From Enoplolaimus lenunculus (Eukaryota; Nematoda; Enoplea; Enoplida; Thoracostomopsidae), in the NCBI GenBank assembly GCA_030248215.1, contig JASANG010003910.1, positions 62,001 through 126,000 on the forward strand: 64,000 bases of DNA. The letters run 5' to 3'. The notes under the pieces are model-generated. The model saw only the letters and a program-made list of their open reading frames with translations, had not been told where the DNA came from and did not search any database. Both the position numbers and the translations under genes were made by a program. Of the stretch, positions 45,187 through 56,300 are shown one piece after another (positions within the stretch are counted from its first letter, which is position 1; each line of letters opens with the position of its first letter).

Positions 45187-46296
45187 ATTGAGCGAAGCTC
45201 GCGGTTTCGCGAAGCGTTTTATGTTTTGTACTTGGGGGTCGAAAGGTGGATGTCCGTCAGTCCGTCTGTCCGTCCGAAAAGAATCTCAGGAACGGCTGAA
45301 CCGATTTTGATAAAATTTTTTTTGTTTGAAAGCCAATTATCCTGGGGTGTTAACCTCGCATTGAGATTTTAAAATTTTGAGCCGTTTATTAGCTACAGGC
45401 TAATTTGCATAATTAATTAAGCATAAATTAGGACTTTCCACAATATTTCACTAATTATTACAATTAGAAGCAATCTAATTCTAGCATTAAAGGGTTTTGG
45501 GTGCGAAGAATTTGCGTAGACAGTTTACAAACCTCCAAACCCGATGCTTGAGCAGCTAGCTAATAGATAATTTGCATATTAGCATAGTTTATAAGCCTAA
45601 ATTACGACTTTTACAATATTTCACTAATTATTAAGGTTAAAAGCAATATAATTTCAGCCCTAAAGGGTTTTTAGGTGCACGGAATTTAAATAAATAGTTT
45701 AGAAACATCCAAAACCGATAATTGAATAGTTAGCTAATAGCTAATTTGCATATTAGCTTAATTGACAGGACAAAACTATGACTTTTTAAATTATTTCAAT
45801 AATTATTAGGGTTTACTGAAGGTTTTTGGGTGCGAGAAATCTGAATAAAATGTTTACAAACCTCCAAAACCGATAATTGAATAGTTAGCTAATAGCTAAT
45901 TTGCATATTAGCTTAATCGACAAGACAAAATTAGGACTTTTTAAATTATTTCAATAATTTTTAAGGTTAAAAGCAATATAATTTCAGCACTAAAGGGTTT
46001 TCGGGTGCGAGGAATCTGAATAAAATGTTTACAAACCTCCAAAACCGATTATCGAATAGTTAGTTAATAGATAATTTGCATGTTTGCTTAATTGACGAGA
46101 CAAAATTAGGACTTTTTGAATTATTCCAATAATTATTAGGGTGGCTGAAAGGTTTTTGCGTGCGAGGAATCTGAGGAAATTGCTTAATAACCTCCTAAAC
46201 CGATATATCAATAGTTAGCTAATAACTAATTTGCATATTACCTTACTTGCTTACGTGTGTTCGAGCTTCGCTCAATATATGTAGTCCCACTACGAC
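45187..46296 (+). repeat. Long GAAGCGAAGC-type repeat with internal tandem units
   Basis: Ends ATTGAGCGAAGCTCG and CGAGCTTCGCTCAAT form a perfect 15-bp inverted repeat. The body holds five diverged ~165-bp units, each with a 'ggtgcg..gaat...gtttacaaacctcc' landmark (near 45490, 45660, 45815, 45990, 46150), against three in the shorter relative at 31181-31949. No protein frame. Confidence 0.75.
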
Positions 46297-46417
46297 TGGT
46301 ATAGTGATTCTAAACAATAACAAATGAGATTACAACGTCCTCATTTTACTACATGTTAAAGGCTTTCGGCAAAGTTATCCTTAATCCATGATCGTCAATC
46401 GTCATATATAGTATAAG

Positions 46418-47229
46418 CTAGTGGCTTCTCCACAGCTTGAAAATTTCCGCAGGGGGGCGTTTCCTGGGGGCCCCCAGGAGTTTCCTGGAGGGCAGCTAAT
46501 TTTGCTGAGGGGCAGTTTTCCTGGGGGGCCCCCAGATGATCTGGGGGGTCCTGGGGGGCAGGCTCAAAATTTTGCAAGCCGACCTTTTGGACCGTTTTTT
46601 ATTCTAGATCGTGTTTCCAACTCAACTGAAGTTACTCATCGCTCAACATGACAAAATTCCCCGCAAACGCTAATAACAATAATTTTAACTAATATTACTG
46701 ACTTTACCAAAAGTTGAAAAAAGCACAATTATATAAAATATAGATAATCTATAATTGAAACTGTGATTAACATATATTTTATATATTAGTCACAGATTCA
46801 GTTTATCATAAGGCTCAGGCGGGTTGAACTTGTTGCTGCAAGGTACTTTCGAATGCTGTATGCCCTGAAACGGTCTTTATATAATTGTGCTTTTTTTCAG
46901 TTCATTATTGAATTGTACTAGTTACTACCGGTATTTGTAACGCTATTAAAAAATTATGAGTACTCAGCGTAATATAAAATCAAATTTTGCCGAATGTCCG
47001 CCTCAAAAAAAGTCCAGGTCTTTATGTTTTAACATTGAAAATTTTTGGCTTAGAAAAGTCCTGGGGGGCCCCAGCAAAAAAATTTGCTGGGGGGCATTTT
47101 GCTGGGGGGCGGCCGAATATTCGCCGGGGGGCCTTTCCTGGGGCGGCAAAATTTTCGCCGGGGGGGGAATGAAAATTTCGAAAAGTGCTGGGCCCCCCCC
47201 CCCCCCCGCCGTGGAGAAGCCAGAGCTAG
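46418..47229. mobile_element. G-rich element with inverted ends
   Basis: The left end ctagtggcttctccac pairs with the right end gtggagaagccagagctag. Next to both ends lie runs of 'ctggggggcc' units (46450-46560 and 47065-47215), rich in G5-G8 tracts, around an AT-rich centre. The open frames of glycine/proline through it are composition artefacts. Confidence 0.65.
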
Positions 47230-47797
47230 TAGTCCGACTTTGCGCAATGCCCAAAGGTTCTAGTTAGCAAAACATAACTGAACAGCTGCGTTGTGGTCCC
47301 TCATTCGCAAGGAACCCACTGGGATCAGCCCCATAGAGAAATTCTGTACCGTTATAACAATTAGAATTCTGCTTAAAAGTCAAGCGAACTTCCAGAATGC
47401 AAATTCTAAATTCGTTTTAGAGCCCTTATCACGTTTAGCTGAATACGGGTCTGCTGCGACGATAATCTACATATGTTGGCGTAGCGTAGGTTGTCGTTGT
47501 CACTCTGGTTAGGTTATTATGCGGAAGCTACATGCACCCGTTCGCCACGCAGCAAACATCTTGAATTTCTTTCATAGTCGACCGTATATCGACATTCGTG
47601 TTGCCAAGAAGCGTCCGTGACGTATATATATTTCGGACAAGCATTTCAACTTCACCTGCTAGCGTACGTAGCACGGAAAACCGGAGCTCTGCCTCCGGGT
47701 CCGGCAAAATGGACTTATGATTCTAGCTCCAATAAAATTTTTGCCAGAGGTATCGGTAATTTCGGTATTAAAATATATCGTATTTCTATAACAGCTG

Positions 47798-48183
47798 CAG
47801 GGTGCAAAGCGGAACCGGAATCGGAACAGCAAATTTATACCGGAATCGGAATTATAAAATTTGTGACTATGTTGATAATTTGTATTAACAATCTATAATA
47901 TTGATTTAGAATGTCTGTTGGCCGGCAACAGTTCTCAAAGACGTCGCATGAACAAATTGACAATTTTTGGCTCTGTAAGGCTAAACTACAATCAATTATT
48001 GATAAGTTAATATGTCGAAAACAATTTAATAGATACGTAAATGATGCACAGCATATCACAACAAGTAGGCCTATAATTAAAATGTGGGAAATCCGATTCC
48101 GATTGATGGTGCAATCGGAATCAGAATCGGAACTCGTTTTGAATCGGAATTCTAATCGGAATCGGAATTCCGATTGCACCCTG
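47798..48183 (+). mobile_element. hAT MITE, CAGGGTGCAA variant with AATCGG units
   Basis: Starts CAGGGTGCAAAGCGGAACCGG and ends ATTCCGATTGCACCCTG. Octamers aacagctg and aaaagctg match at 7 of 8. The subterminal repeats are aatcgg rather than ccggaa, so it is a sister subfamily; a reverse, truncated relative is at 57605. Confidence 0.85.
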
Positions 48184-48254
48184 AAAAGCTGTACCTTCAG
48201 CGAGTGGACTTCAGAGTCTGTTTATACCATTTTGTACGAAAGGTTCTGCATCAT

Positions 48255-48690
48255 AGTTAGTAAATTATAGAACAGTTCCTCTCACTAGTGTTTGTTGGAA
48301 AGTTATGGAGAGCATACTTAGGTAAGGATAAGAAGTTGGAACAGAGAATATGTGGTTTTCTTGCTACCAATACGGTTTTTGTTTATCAGGTAGTCTACAT
48401 GCTTCCATTTGTTGCATACCGTACATTATTTGATTCCTAATTTGGAGTTACACTAAATTTAATTGGTGTAGTTTATATTGAACTCACTAAATCTTTCAAT
48501 GCTATGAATCATACATAAGTTTTGATAAAATTAAAGGCCTGTGGTTTCAATGGTAAATTGTTAAATTAGATAAAGCAGTTTTTCTACTTTTTACAAAGTT
48601 ACTTAAAGAGCCCCTCAAGGATCTGTGTTGCGAGTCTGGGGCCGTTTTTATTTTTGATATATATCTACACAAACGAAATAAAAATAACGC
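48255..48690 (+). mobile_element. LINE reverse-transcriptase fragment
   Basis: Pieces of frame read 'TVPLTSVCWKVMESIL' (family: RPISLTSVVCKVMERI), 'VYIELTKSFNAMNHT' (family: VYLDFSKAFDTVNH) and 'GPFLFLIYIYTNEI' (family: GPLLFLIYINDL). It is broken by stops and frame changes and ends at the tRNA-like array. Confidence 0.8.
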
Positions 48691-48889
48691 GGGCAAACAA
48701 AAAATTTATGTTGGTATTTAAACATCTCACCATGGCGGTTAGAGAGTTTGTCAAATTCAAGTTCAGTGTAAGTATGTGAGACATGCTTGTCCGTTATGTG
48801 CACATGCAATATAGTGCAGTGCACTGTGTGTATGCTAGCTGGCAACATACGGTCGACATATAGTCGACGAAAAATGCAGTTGGAAAAGC

Positions 48890-48960
48890 GGCTACGTGGC
48901 GCAGTGATAGAGTGCTCGCTTAAGGATCCATAGGCTGAGAGTTCGATCCCCGCTCTAGCC
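48890..48960 (+). pseudogene. tRNA-like segment, array unit 1
   Basis: Has a pol III A box (tggcgcagtgatagagtgc) and B box (gagttcgatcccc) and an acceptor-like ggcta/tagcc pair, but no proper T stem or anticodon arm. A tRNA-derived promoter head, not a working tRNA. Confidence 0.6.
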
Positions 48961-49251
48961 CACTTTTCCAGCTGCTCAGTTAAAAAGGTCTGATGTCCCG
49001 GTTCTTACCTAGACTGACATGGGGGCTACTCCGTGGACGCAATGGGAAATTGCCGCGCTATGAGCACGGTATCCAGTCGAAAATAGGATGGACGGTCAAG
49101 GGACGATCTTGTTGAAAATAAGGGCATGTAAGCATGTGAGACATGCTTTTGCGTTATGTGCACATGCAATATAGTGCAGTGCACTGTACGTATGCTAGCT
49201 GGCAGCATACGGTCGACAAATATAGTCGACAAAAATGGTAGTTGGTCAGGC

Positions 49252-49325
49252 GGGCTGCGTGGCGCAGTGGTAACAGCGTCTGCCTGACACGCAGAAGGTC
49301 TCTAGTTCGAAACCACCCCTAGCCC
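49252..49325 (+). pseudogene. tRNA-like segment, array unit 2 (closest to tRNA-Val GAC)
   Basis: Differs from the other three units: the anticodon arm ctgc-ctgacac-gcag is intact and would carry GAC, as in tRNA-Val. The D arm is tRNA-like and ggg/ccc pair in the acceptor stem, but the T stem (tctct/ccacc) does not pair. Either a tRNA head closer to its parent or a degraded tRNA gene. Confidence 0.45.
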
Positions 49326-49613
49326 GCTTTTCCAGCTGCGTAGTAAAAGGTCAGATGTCCCTTGGTTCCAACCTAGACTGACATGGGGGCCACGCCGTGA
49401 GCGCAATAGTAAACAGCCGCGCTATGAACACGGTATCCAGTCGAAAGTAGGATGGACGGTCAAGGGACGGCCTTGTTGAAAATAAGGGCATGTAAGCGTG
49501 TGAGACATGCTTGTCCGTTATGTGCACATGCAATATAGTGCGGTACACTGTGTGTATGCTAGCTGGCAGCATACGGTCGACATATAGTCGATGAAAAATG
49601 CAGTTTGAAAAGC

Positions 49614-49686
49614 GGGCTACGTGGCGCAGTGATAGAGTGCTCGCTTAAGGATCAATAGGCTGAGAGTTCGATCCCCGCTCTAGCCC
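49614..49686 (+). pseudogene. tRNA-like segment, array unit 3
   Basis: Nearly identical to unit 1 (one change in the anticodon region: ggatcaat against ggatccat). A and B boxes intact. Confidence 0.6.
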
Positions 49687-49974
49687 ACTTTTCCAGCTGC
49701 TCAGTTAAAAAGGTCTGATGTCCCGGTTCTTACCCAGACTGACATGGGGGCTACTCCGTGGACGCAATGGGAAATTGCCGCGCTATGAACACGGTATCCA
49801 GTCGAAAGTAGGATGGACGGTCAAGGGACGGCCTTGTTGAAAATAAGGGCATGTAAGCGTGTGTAACATGCTTGTCCGTTATGTGCACATGCAATATAGT
49901 GCGGTACACTGTGTGTATGCTAGCTGGCAGCATACGGTCGACATATAGTCGATGAAAAATGCAGTTTGAAAAGC

Positions 49975-50047
49975 GGGCTACGTGGCGCAGTGTTAGAGTG
50001 CTCACTTAAGGATCCATAGGCTGAGAGTTCGATTCCCGCTCTAGCCC
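49975..50047 (+). pseudogene. tRNA-like segment, array unit 4
   Basis: Nearly identical to units 1 and 3. The array stops in the unit's body at about 50106, where unrelated sequence begins. Confidence 0.6.
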
Positions 50048-50815
50048 GCTTTTCTAGCTGCTTAGTTAAAAAGGTCTGATGTCCCGGTTCCTACCTAGAC
50101 TGACATTCAGTACTTCAGGTTTACAAAAACATATACGGCAGTGACGGATGTGCGGCCACTGCGCTGCGGTTTCGGTCAAAATCTACGAGAGTTCCGACGC
50201 TCGATATCAGGCTCGGTTAATCTTAGACCGTTACCAAAAATAAAAATAAAAAATTTCAAACAAAAGTTTCGAATGTTTTTTCTCTTGCGACACAGGTTTC
50301 TATTAAAATTGGAATCGGAATCGGTATCGGCATAACTTGAAAATAAGAACCAACATCAGTATCGGCAAAATTTGAAAATAAGAACTAACATCAGTATCGG
50401 CATCGGCCAAATTTTTAATATCAGACCACACTGACTGCACTTCGCATTACTAACTTACGATATACTAGCTATGTCAGTTAATCATTTGAACACTAAAAAT
50501 TAGGCTTCAAATACGTTCGTACTCGTTTTGAGTACCATGAATTATTAATGGCTGGATTGTATGCACAACGCATGTCTTGTTTGGTTTTCAAACTTTTATA
50601 TGAAAACAATATTAAAGCCTGCAGGTGGAATTTTGGGATAAAATGTTCCTTTGTTGATTGCAATTTGATGATAGCTTTTTGACACAAACTAGGTCTACAG
50701 AAGTAATGCGCCGTCATTTCATTTTGAATTTTGAAAATTAAGGTTTTGGCAGACAGGAAAATCGGGTAAATTGCGATTTCACATGGGGCAATTTTTCGCT
50801 TTGCATTTTTAAAAT

Positions 50816-51411
50816 ACGGCTGTCTTTCAGTGTTAACACGCTTGCGGCCAGTGATACAAGAAACATATGGGCCCAGCGGACATCACCTATCAGCTTAATT
50901 TTAGCGTTTGTTGGGTTTTACAATGTTCAATTTATAAGTGATATAATCTAGCATTCTTCATTTAGAAGAGGATATTTTTGAGTTTTAAAATATTATGTTC
51001 TAAACCTTGATTAGTAAATATTTCAATATTGCAAGATTACAAATTGCGTCTATTGATTATCGAATAAAAATGGCACGCATACGTGCTCGACTATTTTAGC
51101 TATATTTACCATGACAATTTGATGATGTGAAGTCGAGAAACTTTTCCAAACTGTGTTCTGTGCCGTGACATATTTAAGCTATTCATCTAGAAAATACAAT
51201 TCAAACGTTGCTAAATATTTCAAAGAACATGTTCTGCTGGCGCTCAATTGAGATAACTTTTAAAAAGTAACTGACTGTTATACGAAAGGCATGCTGAGAG
51301 TTGTACTTTAGAACGCCTTGAAAACTTATAGCTTAACAGATGAAAGTTTGTTTTGCACATATGTTTCTTGTTTCACTGACCGCAAGCATGTTAACACTGA
51401 AAGACAGCCGT
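50816..51411. mobile_element. Foldback element with 54-bp inverted ends
   Basis: The first 54 bases (acggctgtctttcagtgtta...) and the last 54, reversed, differ at only about three positions. The 490-bp interior is AT-rich and non-coding. No target-site duplication seen. Confidence 0.75.
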
Positions 51412-53337
51412 CAAAGATATAAATGACAACTACTTTCATAGAAGTTAAACCGGAGCCGGAGCCGGAGGCCGATTTTCTGCAGGAGCCGGACCCGGAAGCA
51501 GACTTCCGGTTGTACCCTGGTACAGAGCTCACATACACCTAAAAAGGAGCACATGCTAACTATTACGGTGACCGCTTCGACAAAATATCTGCAAACAGGA
51601 TTTATAGTTTTATTGAAGTATGAAAAATGAAATCAAATAAAAGTTCGGTTCAGAACTAAAAGCAACATATATGTGCAATAAATTCCGCATCAAAGAGAAA
51701 CAGAAAATTTTCAATAGATATATAGTAGTCAATCACTTTAAGATCTGGCCCATCTACGCAACATGCCATATGCTATAGCAATGAACATGTCCATGTGCCC
51801 AGGATACCAAAACGTTTTCTCGCGAGTCCCTTCGAAGGGACTACAAACATTATTTGTTTTGTTAATGACTCCCTTCGTAAAGGACTAAGGACATTTAAAC
51901 ACGTTCTAACTACACTACTTTTCAACATTTGGAAAAGCATATTGTACACCCTTGTATAACCCTGCCGTTAGCGGTACGGTTGGCGTTAGAATAAGAACAG
52001 TCGGCCGCCGCAAACAGGAACGAGAGGGTTGAAAATTAAATTGTATGACAGCTCTATAACTTCGTGGTCCGCGAAAATTTTTTTGATGATTATCAATTGA
52101 AACATATCGTCGGTTTTCGGATGGTAAAACGCCTCTTTCGGTGCGTGGCCCGGTGGCCGGGCTGCCTTTAGTCTGGCGCTAATCATTATACTTCTGTTAT
52201 GGCCCAGATTACTAAACTGGTGACGGGTCCTACACTAACGCACATATTTACAGTTAATTCTATGGCTAGTCATTAACGAAAGCATAACCCGCAAATCTTA
52301 AATAAGTTAAACAGTATGTTATCTAGCGATAAGCCAGGCATTGCCTGGATTTCTTTTCGGAATGGGATAGTGAGAAGTTTTAACTTTTACAGGTTATTCT
52401 ACAACCTGCAAAAAGTGCCGCTTTTCAGTCCAGAAATCAGGGGGATATATTCCCGCTATCCTCTCTTACTGTGGGTCCTGACTGGTCCATTAACACGACG
52501 ATGACAACACGGATTTCACCGTCTCTACGGCTCGTACACACTTGTAACACACGGTTTTATAGTTTTACTGGCAAGCAATACAAATGCAAAAGAAATGATA
52601 TGAACTCAGACCCGTTAGTAGCACGATATGCGTTTTTGACAGTTACCGAGAATAACTTTCGAGCGAGAGTCTTATACGGAAATTCGAATATGCACGGCTT
52701 TGAATTATGCCAATTTCCATAATGAAGTCGCAGAATTTACTATTAACTCACTAATAATGGCTAAACAACATGATGAAACACGCGGAAAATGCTAGCTAGC
52801 TATGCGCAAGCGTATCGAAGCCTCCGGAAAAATCATTGACAATGAATAGTCAATGACAAGCATATATATGGCAAGGCAATAGATATAATTAGGGCGAAAA
52901 TTGGCAGAAATGGAGGTCTGAAATAGAATGAGCACGTGGAAATTAGTTAGGAATGATAAAGGGACGCCTGAAAACATGAAAATATGCTTACAAAAGATTA
53001 CAGAAAATATCGTATTTTAGAAGTGGCACAAACTGGGTAAAATAGAGCTATGTACTACAGAATTGTCCATAATAAAATTGACCTCAAAATAAAAATCGGC
53101 ATCGGTATATGCAAAAATTTTGATATCGACACATCCCTAATTTTTGCCTTAAAACTTGTTCCTAGTGTGAACGTAAGCCTCTGCATATTTCAGTGCACAT
53201 TTTCAAAAATCAGTGTGGATTTTTAAGCAGACGTGTACAACTGCGCCGTAAAATGCATAAAAACGCTGGTACGGCGCGTAGTTTAGTCCGGAATTTTGGT
53301 TTGTTTTCAGTTATGAAAGTATATAATATTGTTTAAC

Positions 53338-56300
53338 ATGGCAAACAGTCATGACACAATGTATCACGAAAGACAGTCTCTGGAATTATGTTTACTACAC
53401 TCACTGAACAACTTGTTTCAAGGAGCAGCATTTTCTCGAGCGTATATGGACAAATTATGCAAAGAGTATGTTTAGCCACTGCCGTTTTCGGTGCTTTTCT
53501 AAACTTCAGAAGGTCGCTACAAAAAGACAATATAATTATTTTACATCTTCTGGCTAAGACGGTAATTGAGATATTTTTTCAATAACGGGTACTTAACAGG
53601 ATCACTCGGATACCAAAAAATACGTACCGGACCGGACATTTAAGTGCAAATTTTATCAGGCAGAAAGGGTAACTTTATTGCGCTAATTTAATTTAGTACC
53701 ACATACTTTTGTAATATGTTACAATTTTGTTTCTACAATTGTATTAATAATATTAACTGTGTTTTCGAACAAAATTCGCAGCCAAATATTGTGATTTTGG
53801 TCATAAATAATACGTAATATAATATAGCTATGTTATATATACTTTTCAGTAATAAATATCTGGCAATGCTGAATACCGTGGCTGTATGTCGATGTTATAC
53901 CGCAACCGGATATTCGGTTCAACCCAAGTATCAAGTACAACCTTATGATCGAGAGTAACTTGATGGCAAATAGCAAGTTTAAACCAAGAATTTCGCAAAC
54001 CCATTTTCAAATCCACTTTTCAACTGGATGGGACCGGATATTGATTAACATGAGTGAATTTTTACCGGTACCGTATAATACATAACCGGATATAGCATAG
54101 CATATAAATTTGTATACTGATTGAAGTATTTGAGTTTGGCAAAAGTTGCACTTCTTGAGTTGCCCAAAAATGTAATCGCAGCAATATGCTAAAGACGTTC
54201 TCACGTAACAGACAGTTTTATTAAATTCTAGACCATTACCGCAAAATGTACCGGAACCGAATACGGATATCAGTTTTTGCCAGATATTAAACCGGATCCA
54301 AATCTCCGGCTACTCTTTGCTTTTAAAGGCAAACTGACGAATTTTGGCAAATTCGAAAAATCGTATTTTCGAAAAATACTAACTAAACAAGTAGCCAAGA
54401 TAGTGTATTAGAATCATTTGTTTCATTTTTGTTTGTGCCTCATGTAGCCCATTCGCTTAGAAAATTAGTGCAGGGTGATATTTTCAGCTTGGCTCCAAAT
54501 GCCAAATTTTTTAATCCTCATCGTAGCATACTTGGCACTGGCAATTATGACGTGAACGTATTAATGGCGGCTCTTGCAGCGCGAGATTGTTGTGCTGTAT
54601 GGTTTGATCGAAGAAAGTACGTCAAAACCTTTCCTAATAGTTCAGTGTACTACTACTGAAAAACCTAGGCACGTGGCACTGAATCTTGATCTTTATGCCT
54701 CATACAAAGCTTTACGATTTGACGTTAAACTTGTTATTGTGCATTGCAACATTTTATTGTTTTAATTGAAGCGATTAATTGCAATTAGGGATGTGCCGAT
54801 ACCAAAATTTTTGCCGCTACCGATGCCGATTTTTATGCTGAAATTTTGCCGATGCCGATTCCAACTACAGTACTCCATGCTTAATCAACAGATAGAATAC
54901 TATTATATTACATCGTTATATGAAGAGTTGAACCCTAACCATCATTAACGAATAAATTTTATAAGAACGGTTCATTTCAATAAATTTTTTAAAACATAAA
55001 CGCAAGAGAGAACTCAGTTTCCCTGACCAGGCATACTGATACGCGGCCAGAAATGAAATTGATAGCATTCCAATTTATTGTTATGTGAAAAAAGTATCGG
55101 CAAAGAATCGGCAATTTTTATTTCATAATAAAATTGTGATTATTTATGTAACTAAACCGCAGATCGGCAAACAATCGGCAATTTTTATATTTCAGAATAA
55201 AATTGTGATTATTTATATAACTAAACATCAGATACGTTTGCATCTCTTAATGAAAACATTTTCGTAATATTGAATGTGTACATAAAATACAGGGTGCAAC
55301 CGGAATTACAATTTACCGGAACCGGAATTTGAAAATTTCACCGGAACCGGAAAGTGAAAAGTGCATTTCATTAAAAATTTCATTTTAATCTTATTTTTTG
55401 CTCTATTATTTGTGAAATAACCTTAGTTGAACATAGGTATTTATTTTATTTGATGTATTTTAGATTTTCAACATCGACTGAAGTGAAATCCACCATCAAT
55501 GGCTTATATTCGGAGTACAAGTGGCTTTCAAAAGAGATTCTTAAAAATTAGCAAAGTTAAGAAAACGGCCAAATTATAACACCGGAATTTTTAAATCCGG
55601 TAAAAATTTACCGGAACCGAAAGGTGAAAAAATGCCGGAACCGGAACAGGAATTCCGGTTTCACCCTGATAATATACTATAACCATTCATTTGTAAATGT
55701 TTCAAAAAGTTACTGCTTGTTTTGTTAAATTAGATACTACAAAAAACCATTATGTTTTAGGCGAATTGAAGATGTTGTTTTGTGTAAACTAGTTGGAATT
55801 ATCATAAACATGCCGAGCGCTCCAAGAATCGGACCAGTAACGATACCCTATGTGAATCGTAGGCATTGGGTAAGTGTTGACGATAAAATTCGGTTAGAAA
55901 AATTGTTACTGAATATTATATTGTATTATATTTGATTTAACGAAAACGGGACTGAATTTTGTCGAATTTCTCTCGAATTTACCAAAAAGTATGTCGCTTT
56001 TTGACATTAACGAACATTTACTGAAGTTGCTTTGCGAAATACTGTGTAAAAATATGTGTAATGCGTAACGCATACGCACGTTGTTACATATTGAAACAAA
56101 CAGCCCCTAAAAACGGCAATGGAGACGGGGTAAAAAATTCCAATCGGAACCCCTAGGAACTTAAATAAAACGGGTCTATTCTTTAGCTCTCGACAAATTG
56201 AGCATAACTTTACCGGTATCAATTTTAAAACGGTTCAAAGGATATGGCCCGCAAAGTTCAGTGTAACCAGTGCGGATTTGAAGGTATATACCGTCTAATA

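Larger units (their letters stand above)
48769..50106 (+). repeat. Tandem array of a ~361-bp tRNA-derived unit (3.7 copies)
   Basis: Four tRNA-like segments lie 361-363 bases apart, each followed by the same body ('ccagctgctcagttaaaaag', 'cctagactgacatgggggc', 'cggtatccagtcgaaagtag', 'gacatgcttgtccgttatgt', 'tatgctagctggcagcatac'). Related SINE-like pieces lie at 11925-12470 and 12690-12890, so the unit is a dispersed tRNA-derived SINE that here became a head-to-tail array. Confidence 0.85.
45060..53337. other. 8.3-kb spacer between VAMP7 and the Josephin gene
   Basis: VAMP7 and the Josephin gene are transcribed away from each other here, so both promoters should lie at the edges. I found no conserved exon. 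The stretch is mostly repeats, listed separately: 45187-46296, 46418-47229, 47798-48183, a LINE piece, the tRNA-like array, a foldback at 50816-51411, and MITE ends at about 51450-51525 (ccggttgtaccctg) and 53085-53139 (tatcgacacatcccta). The stretch 51530-53080 shows nothing I can name. Confidence 0.5.

Noticed and set aside
46956-47267. Gly/Pro/Trp-rich frames of 60-103 residues
   Set aside because: Produced by the G-rich repeat arms of the inverted-repeat element; open on both strands.
48890-50047. A cluster of four functional tRNA genes
   Set aside because: T stems do not pair and three of the four lack a clear anticodon arm; the repeated body shows a SINE-like unit instead.
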